From contig NZ_JARKMX010000014.1 of the NCBI RefSeq assembly GCF_029360705.1, positions 434,001 to 498,000 of the forward strand: a stretch of 64,000 bases of DNA, in the 5' to 3' direction. The stretch is from Paraflavitalea pollutisoli. Lineage in GTDB: Bacteria; Bacteroidota; Bacteroidia; Chitinophagales; Chitinophagaceae. Position numbers and translations under genes: made by a program. The notes below the pieces were generated by a model, which saw only the letters and a list, made by a program, of their open reading frames with translations, ran no database searches and was not told where the DNA came from. Shown in pieces: positions 54,905 to 62,754 of the stretch. Every line of letters starts with the position of its first letter. The first letter of the stretch is position 1.

Positions 54905-55858
54905 ATGCGATACATTACCATCATAACGTGTTGCCTGTTGTACTATGGACCGGCAACAGCACAGGTTGGGGCAGGCACCCTGCACCTGCAGGCAGGTGTC
55001 ATCTTTTCTGCCGACAGCCTGGTGCTGATCCCTTCTGCGGACATCACCATCACCGGCAACACACTTACCCATAACTACATCACCATTCCCGGCACCCAGG
55101 TCGCCACCAACAGTATCGGCCGCGTGTACAACTGGGCTACTAACGTAACCGACTACTCAGGATCTATCGGGATCATTTACAGCGATGCGGAATTGGCTGG
55201 CAATCCCGAACTAAGCCTGCAGATCGCTTACAACAACGGCAACTGGACCACTACCTCCACCAGCACGGTGGACCCTGTCGCCAACTATGTTGCCTATACG
55301 GGTAATAATCTTTCCTTCAGACAAATCACGGCGACTTCAGCAGGAGTCATTCTGCCGATTGTATATGCAGGCTTCACCGCAGCGCTGCGCGAACAGTATG
55401 TGTCGCTGGACTGGAATATGGCCGACATGGAAGACCTGGAAAGTTTCGACGTGGAATACAGTGCCGATGGCAGAAACTGGCAGGCGGCCACCCGTCTACG
55501 CCCGGCGCCCGGGCAAACCCGGTTTACCTACGACCACAAGGATCTCAACTTCTCGACCAGGTACTACCGCATTGCCGGTATCGATACCCGGGGTGTTAAA
55601 ACCTATTCCAGCATTGCGACGGTGCGCAACAGTGGGGCTGGCAATAACCTGCGTATTGTGCGGCAGGGACAAAACACCCTGTTGTACTTCCAGGGCACTG
55701 CACCTGCAGCCGTACAGCTATACGATATGAAAGGACAATTGCTGCAAACCCGTACGGTAGTGCAACAGCAGTGCGAGATCAACGGATTACGACCCGGCGC
55801 CTATGTTATTTTCTATATTGTCGAAGGGCAGAAGCTGACGCGGAAGATCCAGTTGTAA
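54905..55858 (+). CDS. Secreted protein with T9SS-type C-terminal domain
   Basis: A 317-residue protein with a signal peptide (cleavage about residue 20, 'YYGPATAQ'). The N-terminal beta region (20-150) is unrecognised. A fibronectin-III-like part follows ('YVSLDWNMADMEDLESFDVE', then 'YYRIAGIDTRGVKTYSS', about 165-240). The last 75 residues have the layout of a type IX sorting domain ('VQLYDMKGQLLQTRTV', 'INGLRPGAYVIFY', 'KLTRKIQL'). It would be exported by T9SS and attached to the surface. It is cotranscribed with the BclA-like gene and closed by a strong terminator. Confidence 0.8.
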   Translation: MRYITIITCCLLYYGPATAQVGAGTLHLQAGVIFSADSLVLIPSADITITGNTLTHNYITIPGTQVATNSIGRVYNWATNVTDYSGSIGIIYSDAELAGNPELSLQIAYNNGNWTTTSTSTVDPVANYVAYTGNNLSFRQITATSAGVILPIVYAGFTAALREQYVSLDWNMADMEDLESFDVEYSADGRNWQAATRLRPAPGQTRFTYDHKDLNFSTRYYRIAGIDTRGVKTYSSIATVRNSGAGNNLRIVRQGQNTLLYFQGTAPAAVQLYDMKGQLLQTRTVVQQQCEINGLRPGAYVIFYIVEGQKLTRKIQL

Positions 55859-55939
55859 GCTAGTTGTATGAAAAACCAAGCTCTGAAAACCCTTGGCAGT
55901 TAGAAGAACCCCTGTGTTTCGTGCTGGGTACTGTAAAAG

Positions 55940-55966
55940 GGCGTGTCGACGGACACGCCTTTTTTT
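55940..55966 (+). terminator. Terminator of the BclA-like/T9SS operon
   Basis: GGCGTGTC (55940-55947), loop GACG, GACACGCC (55952-55959), followed by seven T residues. Confidence 0.93.
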
Positions 55967-56038
55967 GTTGTCTCGACGCATTCCCCCTATATTTATTCCC
56001 TGATCGACCAATTCGTTACCATACACAATAACAAATCT

Positions 56039-56446
56039 ATGTTTCGCAAAACAACTTTAATCACCGGTGTGCTGCTGGTAGGTGTTGCCACAACAGCGTG
56101 GGTACCCCTACAGGACAAGAAACTGGCGGAAGCCAAGGCACGCGGTAAGCAGCTTTATGAAGAATTGTGCCAGCATTGCCACCTCGCAGATGGCAAAGGC
56201 ATGCCAGGCGCCATACCGCCACTAGCCAAATCCGATTACCTGAAAAACCTGACCAAGACGATCCATGCGGTGAAGTTTGGCCTGTCTGAACCCACCAAAG
56301 TAAATGGGGTGGAATACTCGACCCCGATGCCAGCTGCCAATATCAGCGATGAGGAAGTAGCCGATGTGGTCACTTTTGTGCTGACCAGCTGGGGCAATAA
56401 GGGCAAACTGGTCACCGCTGCTGACGTGGCCAAAGTAAAGCAATAG
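56039..56446 (+). CDS. Exported class I cytochrome c
   Basis: A 135-residue monohaem cytochrome c. The ATG at 56039 ('MFRKTTLITGVLLVGVATTA') gives a signal peptide; the longer in-frame start lies inside the terminator region of the preceding gene. The haem-binding motif is C44-Q-H-C47-H48, and the axial methionine is in 'YSTPMPAANISDEE'. It acts in the periplasm as an electron carrier. The gene is alone; no oxidase or dehydrogenase partner is adjacent. Confidence 0.92.
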   Translation: MFRKTTLITGVLLVGVATTAWVPLQDKKLAEAKARGKQLYEELCQHCHLADGKGMPGAIPPLAKSDYLKNLTKTIHAVKFGLSEPTKVNGVEYSTPMPAANISDEEVADVVTFVLTSWGNKGKLVTAADVAKVKQ

Positions 56447-56520
56447 ATCATTACAGCAGATAAGATAAGCGGGCTGCCGGTAGGTGGCCCGTTTGTATTT
56501 TGCGGTGACTGATCAGCCAG

Positions 56521-58485
56521 CTACAAGATCTCCAGCGTGACCTCCGTATCCGGTCCTTCCAGGGCAAGCGGAATAGCTTCGAAACCAGGTACAAAGTTGA
56601 ATACACGCCCCTGCGTGGTGGGCAAAAGCCGAATAGGCCGGGATGCTTTTATTCTGACCCGCACGGCGCCCTTTTCAACAAAAAGGGTGTGGTCATCCTG
56701 CACGATCAGGCGTTCGCTGTTTTTCGCAATTAATGGAATGATGATCTGCGGGCGGATGTCTGGGGCCGTTTCATCCCATGTATAGCGGCACTCCAGTTTA
56801 TCTTTTGTAAAACGGTAGTCGATCCTGGTACGGATGGCTCCGCCAACCGGAGAATCCTGGTGACGATCCACCAATTGTGCCTGGGTGCTCACCCTTACCT
56901 CCCGGTTGCTTTGCTGTAGGGAGATACTAGCAGCCTGGTCACTACAATTCAGGTATAATCCATCGGCAGTTTTCCATGCTATACGTGGCGTCAACGGCAT
57001 CGACAAAGGATCGGTATCCGGCTGCATATTACCTGCTTCAAAAAGCTGGTATTCATTCATACTGGCCGCTAGCAGCGGCCCGGTCTTTTCATGCCACAAC
57101 ATGGTCAATGCCCCGCCTGTAGCATGACCATTCGTCGTTTTCTTGTAATCCTTATCGTATCCCGTCACCGTAGCCCGAAAGCCACCCTGGCTGATGAGCC
57201 AGGTCTGTATATCTTCAAATGCCCGTACACCATACACCTCCTCACGCGGCAACCTGATGGCCGATACAGAAACGGCCGGCTTTACCGGTGGCTGATCCAG
57301 TATCATTGTCAAAGCTTTGATGTGGCAGAAGGTATGGTGAATACTGACGGGCACCTGGTGCGCTACATAGTGCGGACCACCATACAGCAGTCCGTTATGT
57401 GTACAGGCCAGTAGCTGTTCCGCATTCTTCCCCGCCACGCGGGCAAAGCGCGGGTCACGATCGGCCAGCAGGGCGTAAGCGGGCTGGCAACCATCGGAAG
57501 TACGGCTACCCCAGTAGGTCCATTTGAAATTGCGGGTACCCCAGCTATTGTCCCAACCTCCATCAGGCAGCATAAATTCCATATGTGCCTGCAAAGAACG
57601 GACGACGGGCTCCAGTACAACTTCATCGTTGGTCAACAGTCCGTATTGAACCAGCGAAGGCAAAGATTCCTCCACATTGTAACCCAGGTCTATGGCATAA
57701 CAACCCTTGGCGCTGGCCTGGTAAAGATCGCCTTCGCCATAGAGCAGTCCGTTCTTTGGGGTGAAGAAACGGATCGCCTGGTGGGCAAACTCCCTTCCTT
57801 TCGCCTTATAGGCGGGAATATCCAGTAATTGCCCCAGCAGCGTCAATCCATACGAAGCGGCAACGGGGTAGTTGATGTTGCCATATTCAAGGGAGAAGTT
57901 TTTGTATACATAGTCGCCTGCTTTTTTAAGCCTGGCTTTTACTTCAGACACAAAAGCCTGATCGAGTAAGGTGCCGTGGTGGTGCAATGCATCACACAAA
58001 GCGATGATGGTAAAGATGGTGGTGCCTTTCCAGGCACCTTTCACTGGTTCATTCAACCAGGAACCATCTTCCTGGCTGACCCTTCTTTCCATCCAGCGGT
58101 ACAACAACACAGCGCCCTCCACATACCGGTGATCATTTGTTTGCCGGGCAAGGTGCAGAAAGGGATAGATGGCATCCCCTACCCGGCCGTGCACAAGGTG
58201 ATAACCGGGACACAGTATGCCGCCATAGTTATCGGTTTGCCCGGCATCGGTTACCTGGTGCGACAACAAGGCGGCACCCCAGGTTTGTACCAGTTGCCGG
58301 CTCAGGGTATAGAGGTCTGGAGATGATCCTGTCACCAATAAAGGACTATCGGCCAGGGCCTGCCAGCTACCCAATAAACCAATACTGCCGGCAGCAGTGT
58401 GCGTGATGAACTTTCTTCTGGAAAATAAAGGATACAAGCAGGGTCGTTTTAAATGGGGTTTAAATATAAGCGCTCCCGGTGGCAT
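56521..58485 (-). CDS. Secreted (alpha/alpha)-toroid protein, possible polysaccharide lyase or hydrolase
   Basis: About 654 residues with a Tat-like signal ('SRRKFITHTAAGSIGLLGSW'). Residues about 60-400 are helical-repeat sequence of the alpha/alpha-toroid kind ('YVEGAVLLYRWMERRVSQED', then 'HMEFMLPDGGWDNSWGTRNF' and 'WTYWGSRTSDGCQPAY'). The rest is beta-sandwich-like, as in heparinase-type lyases and some glycosidases, but no family was recognised. The start is uncertain. The ATG at 58485 lies inside a large inverted repeat; a TTG at 58437 would put the RR motif seven residues in. The gene lies downstream of the GH5 gene on the same strand and probably shares its PUL. Confidence 0.7.
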   Translation of the reverse strand: MPPGALIFKPHLKRPCLYPLFSRRKFITHTAAGSIGLLGSWQALADSPLLVTGSSPDLYTLSRQLVQTWGAALLSHQVTDAGQTDNYGGILCPGYHLVHGRVGDAIYPFLHLARQTNDHRYVEGAVLLYRWMERRVSQEDGSWLNEPVKGAWKGTTIFTIIALCDALHHHGTLLDQAFVSEVKARLKKAGDYVYKNFSLEYGNINYPVAASYGLTLLGQLLDIPAYKAKGREFAHQAIRFFTPKNGLLYGEGDLYQASAKGCYAIDLGYNVEESLPSLVQYGLLTNDEVVLEPVVRSLQAHMEFMLPDGGWDNSWGTRNFKWTYWGSRTSDGCQPAYALLADRDPRFARVAGKNAEQLLACTHNGLLYGGPHYVAHQVPVSIHHTFCHIKALTMILDQPPVKPAVSVSAIRLPREEVYGVRAFEDIQTWLISQGGFRATVTGYDKDYKKTTNGHATGGALTMLWHEKTGPLLAASMNEYQLFEAGNMQPDTDPLSMPLTPRIAWKTADGLYLNCSDQAASISLQQSNREVRVSTQAQLVDRHQDSPVGGAIRTRIDYRFTKDKLECRYTWDETAPDIRPQIIIPLIAKNSERLIVQDDHTLFVEKGAVRVRIKASRPIRLLPTTQGRVFNFVPGFEAIPLALEGPDTEVTLEIL

Positions 58486-58534
58486 CACAAAATACCCGGG
58501 TCGTGAGCGACCACGACCCACCGGGAGCGCTTAT
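58466..58534. repeat. Large nested inverted repeat between GH5 and toroid genes
   Basis: The outer arms ATAAGCGCTCCCGGTGG (58466-58482) and CCACCGGGAGCGCTTAT (58518-58534) are perfect over 17 bp. The interior holds a second hairpin, GGGTCGTG (58498-58505) and CACGACCC (58512-58519). There is no T tract, so it is not a standard terminator. It starts 19 nt past the GH5 stop and covers one possible start codon of the next gene. Confidence 0.85.
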
Positions 58535-58552
58535 GCGTTCATCTAGCTGCTA

Positions 58553-60952
58553 TCAATGATGACCGATGACCAGTTTTTTAGTTTGCGGCGCCTGACTGCC
58601 GACGGTTACCCGAACCGTGTAGGCCCCTGGCTTCAGCTGCGTCAGCGTAACCGATGACTTCAAAGTTCCCTGGTACACCATCCTGCCGGCGACATCAAAG
58701 ATGGCCAGCTTACCGGGCCTGGCGGTTTTGATCGTAACAGCACCGGGTGAAGGATTGGGATATACCTGCAAGGCCCACCCTTCGGCTGCCAGCTCTGGCG
58801 TCATGAGCGCCGTAACAGGACCATCGCCCCCATTCACGACGGTGCCTACAGATGCCCAGTTGAAGGCTTCCCAACCGCTGATGCTGGCGCGGTTGCAGGT
58901 CATGGCTTGTGTGCCGTTTTCTGAACTGACATACAAATTATTGTTGCCCCGCAGGGAGATGGTACCATCTGCATTGACCACCCACACGAAACGCTCCCAC
59001 CCACCGGCGGTAGCGCGGCTGCAGGTGATGGCAGCGGCTCCGTTCTCAGAAGAAACATATTTACTCATGCTGCGCAACAATATGGTACCACTGCCACCAT
59101 CCAGTACCGAGAAACGTTCCCAGTCGCCCGCCGTAGCGCGGTTACAGGTCATGGCTTGTGTACCATTCTCGCCCGATACAAACTGGTTATTGATGCCGCG
59201 CAACGTAATGACCTGCCCGATCGGTGCAGCCGTGGAGGTATTGGACGTAATGCTGATCCAGTTGAGGTTGAACCCACCGCCTGGAAAAGCAAGTCCGATT
59301 TCCTGCTGACCTGCCGGAAGCGTAACGGTGTGCGAAATGGTTTGCCAGGTTTGCCAACCACCGGTGGCCGGCACTGCGATGGTACCCAACACGGCGCCAC
59401 CTCCAAACCGTTCCAGGCGAATACTACCGCCGCCGGCCTGGCTCGCGATGCGGTACTGTACGGTATAGGTGCCGGCCGTTGGCACATTGATGCGGTAACC
59501 CGCCCAATCGCCGGCGTCGATATAACCTATATTCTGGCCGCCACCTGCATCGGTACAGGCTTCCGTCTGCAAACCACTCATGGCGCAATACGCTTCTGCC
59601 TGTAGCGTACCGGGTACGGCGTTGTAGTTGCCAGTACAGGTGGTTGAACTCGCTCCGCGGCGCGGATCCACCGCCGCCAGCGGGCCGCCGTTCACCACCG
59701 TATTGGCAAATTGTATATTGTTGAGCACACCACTCATGGCCGATACACCATCCGTGAGGTAAGGCGGCCCCACGATACGCCGCAAGGCAGCATTGGCACT
59801 GGAACTGGTACGCTTGTACGTCCAGTGGCACCAGCCAATACCTGCAGCATTGAGCTTATCGACATTCTGCCGTAACCAGGCATCGCTATTCTCGCCCGTT
59901 TCGCCTACCCATACGGGCACATTCCAGCGGCTGCGAAACTCGGTGAGGTTGATGAGCCGGTTGATCTGGTTGGGGTTGCCATCACGGATATTATCATCTC
60001 CCTCCGGTATCCAGTAGCGGTGTGCGTTGTACACCAGGTTACTGCGGTTGGTAAACTTATTGGGCTCCAGCCAATCGTAGTTGTTGCCAAAGCCATTGCC
60101 CTCGATCATGATGAGGTGGGTATCGCCCAGGCCACGGATCATGTTGACGAGCCGGTTGGTGAGGTTGAAGATGGCCTGCCCGCCGCCAGGTACATTGTTG
60201 GGCTCATTGATCAGGTCCCAGAATGCCACCGTATTGTTGTTGATGTGCCTGCCAACGATGGCCTGCCACAGGCGTACCGTCACATCCTGGAAGATGGACC
60301 GGTTCCACAGGTCATTACCCACCAGCGCATCGGAGATATTGGCATCCGAGCCCTGTGCCCCGGGAGCGGCATGCAGATCGACGATCACGTACATACCTCG
60401 TGCAGCACACCAGTTGAGGCAGTTCTCGAGCGTACGGAACCCTTCGGTGGTAAAGTCGGTAAATAGCTGGTTGTTGTTGTACCAACCCGTGATGGCGTTT
60501 ACATAGTTCTGGTAATTGGCCGAGTTGCGCGCCACGGTATTGCGTACCGCCTGTTGCGCCGCCGTCAAAAACAATTCGTAGTGCATGGGAATACGCACAC
60601 AATTGAAGCCCTGGTCGGCGATCCAGTTGATGTCGGCCTGGGTGATGAACGTGTTGCGCCAGGTTTGGTAAAAGGCTGCTACCTGCGCATCGGTTTGCCC
60701 CTGGTTGTAGAGGATACGTTTAAAGGACCATTGGGTGCCACCGCTGTTGGGGTTCATCATATACCCTTCCTGCAACAGCCAACCACCCAGCCCCACTCCC
60801 TTGAGCATCACTTCCTGGTTACTCGCATTGACAATTCGTTGACCATCTGCCCGCAACCTCGATAGTTGCGCCTTAGCAGCCTGGCATATGACCAGCATCG
60901 TTAGCAGGCCTGTTAGTAGCGGCCTGACCTTGTTTCGTAACTGTACATACAT
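58553..60952 (-). CDS. Secreted GH5 enzyme with CBM6, fascin-like repeats and T9SS domain
   Basis: A 799-residue modular enzyme. The ATG at 60952 gives the signal 'LLTGLLTMLVICQAAKAQ'. The GH5 catalytic domain (about 35-410) has the acid/base E250 in 'FWDLINEPNN' and the nucleophile E351 in 'VWVGETGENS'. A CBM6 jelly roll follows (about 446-575, 'PGTLQAEAYCAMSG', 'GYIDAGDWAGYRINVP'). Residues about 578-702 carry three fascin-like repeats of the form 'YVSSENGxxAxTCxRAxxxxWExF'. The C-terminal 75 residues are a T9SS-type sorting domain ('LQVYPNPSPGAVTIK'). It hydrolyses beta-glucan or beta-mannan-like glycans outside the cell. It sits 249 nt downstream of the SusD/SusC pair on the same strand. 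Confidence 0.93.
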   Translation of the reverse strand: MYVQLRNKVRPLLTGLLTMLVICQAAKAQLSRLRADGQRIVNASNQEVMLKGVGLGGWLLQEGYMMNPNSGGTQWSFKRILYNQGQTDAQVAAFYQTWRNTFITQADINWIADQGFNCVRIPMHYELFLTAAQQAVRNTVARNSANYQNYVNAITGWYNNNQLFTDFTTEGFRTLENCLNWCAARGMYVIVDLHAAPGAQGSDANISDALVGNDLWNRSIFQDVTVRLWQAIVGRHINNNTVAFWDLINEPNNVPGGGQAIFNLTNRLVNMIRGLGDTHLIMIEGNGFGNNYDWLEPNKFTNRSNLVYNAHRYWIPEGDDNIRDGNPNQINRLINLTEFRSRWNVPVWVGETGENSDAWLRQNVDKLNAAGIGWCHWTYKRTSSSANAALRRIVGPPYLTDGVSAMSGVLNNIQFANTVVNGGPLAAVDPRRGASSTTCTGNYNAVPGTLQAEAYCAMSGLQTEACTDAGGGQNIGYIDAGDWAGYRINVPTAGTYTVQYRIASQAGGGSIRLERFGGGAVLGTIAVPATGGWQTWQTISHTVTLPAGQQEIGLAFPGGGFNLNWISITSNTSTAAPIGQVITLRGINNQFVSGENGTQAMTCNRATAGDWERFSVLDGGSGTILLRSMSKYVSSENGAAAITCSRATAGGWERFVWVVNADGTISLRGNNNLYVSSENGTQAMTCNRASISGWEAFNWASVGTVVNGGDGPVTALMTPELAAEGWALQVYPNPSPGAVTIKTARPGKLAIFDVAGRMVYQGTLKSSVTLTQLKPGAYTVRVTVGSQAPQTKKLVIGHH

Positions 60953-61201
60953 GATGTATTGGTTTTTGGTTAACAAACTAGCCTGAGCGCCGAAGCCGGC
61001 AGTCGAATGTGGAGTGTATGCTATCGGTGCGAAGGTGATAATCTGGTAGCGTTGGCTGATAAACAAAGGTGGAAGCATTCGACCTGAAAAGGTAAATGCG
61101 TTCCACCTGATAAGTGATTGCTTGCGAAACGCGCAGCGTTATCTATCAATAACGCTAACTGCCTGTATCAAAAGTTAAGAACGGTGCGGCGGTTCAGGAG
61201 G

Positions 61202-62734
61202 TTACTTGGTGCCGCCCCATTCTTTGGTCTGTTCAATCTTGGTGTTCTCCAGTTCAAGGATCGGTATCGGCAGGTATTCGTGCTTGCCTGCTTTAAAACC
61301 ACGCGGGCCTAATACGGATGGCGCATCCCCCCAGCGTACGAGATCGAGCCAGCGATGGCCTTCACCCGCCAATTCAATCCTTCTCTCCAGCTTCAGGTTG
61401 TTGAGCGTGAGGGGTACCCGGTGCAGGTTGTCGCCATACGCCCGATCGCGCACCGCATCGAGCAGTGCTTGTGCACGCGTGAGGTCGCTATTGGTCGACA
61501 GCAGGGCTTCCGCCTCGAGCAGGTAGGTATCAGCCAGGCGCATATCATACATATTCTTGGGGAAGTTGAGCTCCATATTACCCGCCCCTGTCCACTTGAA
61601 GGATTCACGACCAGCCGTCTTCTCCAGGAAGTAACCGGTATTCATGTATCCTTTCTGGTAAGTGATCTTGCCATCGTCTTCCAGTTGCTTGAGGTTGGCA
61701 ATGGTAGCGGCGAGCCTGGGATCGTTCTTCATGACATTGAAGAGGTCTTCCGTAACCGGCAGGAAACTCCAGCCCGACACATAATCGGGTGCAGACGCAT
61801 CCTTGCGATTGTATCCACGTGGCCCCGTCATAATGTTCAGCACATTACCCTCGGTACAGGATACACAACCCCAGCCACCAGCGGAAGTATTGGTGTAAGA
61901 GATTTCGAAGATGGATTCAGAATTGAATTCATTGGCGAGCGAGAAAAGACCAGCAAAGCTGGCAAACAGTTTATTGCCATAAGCACCGGTACCGCCGGGT
62001 GTACCATTCACTACGGCAAACTCGGCCGCTGCTTCCTTGTATTTCTTTTGCCATAGATATACCTTACCCAATAAAGCCTGGGCTGCAGCCTTGGTAGCCC
62101 GGCCGGCCTGGGTGGTCAACGTGAGCGTGGCGGGCAGGTCGGTGAAGGCTTCTTTAATGTCTTTTTCGATCTGTACATATACCTGGTCGGCGGGCACCTG
62201 CAATACGTCGTACATCTTTTCGGGCGCTACCGGCTCGGTGATCAGCGGAATGGCCTTGAAGAAACGTACCAGGTCGAAGTAGAAATAGGCCCGCAGGAAT
62301 TTAGCTTCTGCCGTAAAGCGTTTTTTATTGTTCTCCTCCATCGGCACCTTCACCAGTTTTTGCAAAAGCACATTGGCCCGGAATACGCCTGAGAACCCTT
62401 TGGACCACAACTCGCCCTGCGGCCCATTGGAGGGGCTGAGGGTATAGTTGGAGATCACCTGGTAGTTGGCGATGTCGTTGGGACCACCACCACCGGCGTA
62501 GTGATCATCCGAGCCGGCGTCCATGGTACCGATCTTGGTAACATAGCCATTGCCCTGCCAGCCCACTACATCATACACGGCCACCAGTCCGTTATAAGCT
62601 TCCTGCTCATTGCGGTAATAACCGTCTTCCAGGAACTGGCCTTTGGGATCGGCTTTGAGAAATTCTTTGGAGCAGGACGCTGTCAACAGTCCTGCCACCA
62701 TCATTACACCATATGTTATTTGAATTGTTTTCAT
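61202..62734 (-). CDS. SusD/RagB-like surface lipoprotein
   Basis: A 510-residue SusD-family lipoprotein (lipobox 'LLTASC' near residue 20). The conserved N-terminal 'FLKADPKGQFLEDGYYRNEQ' and C-terminal 'LKLERRIELAGEGHRWLDLV' with 'RWGD' are typical. It follows SusC by 20 nt and is followed by the GH5 enzyme, forming a small polysaccharide-utilisation locus. Confidence 0.96.
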   Translation of the reverse strand: MKTIQITYGVMMVAGLLTASCSKEFLKADPKGQFLEDGYYRNEQEAYNGLVAVYDVVGWQGNGYVTKIGTMDAGSDDHYAGGGGPNDIANYQVISNYTLSPSNGPQGELWSKGFSGVFRANVLLQKLVKVPMEENNKKRFTAEAKFLRAYFYFDLVRFFKAIPLITEPVAPEKMYDVLQVPADQVYVQIEKDIKEAFTDLPATLTLTTQAGRATKAAAQALLGKVYLWQKKYKEAAAEFAVVNGTPGGTGAYGNKLFASFAGLFSLANEFNSESIFEISYTNTSAGGWGCVSCTEGNVLNIMTGPRGYNRKDASAPDYVSGWSFLPVTEDLFNVMKNDPRLAATIANLKQLEDDGKITYQKGYMNTGYFLEKTAGRESFKWTGAGNMELNFPKNMYDMRLADTYLLEAEALLSTNSDLTRAQALLDAVRDRAYGDNLHRVPLTLNNLKLERRIELAGEGHRWLDLVRWGDAPSVLGPRGFKAGKHEYLPIPILELENTKIEQTKEWGGTK

Positions 62735-62754
62735 TTGTCTTGCTTTTTGGATGA

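Noticed and set aside
58850-59216. The repeated DNA in the GH5 gene as a mobile or intergenic repeat
   Set aside because: It encodes three in-frame protein repeats of a fascin-like domain, so it is explained by protein architecture.
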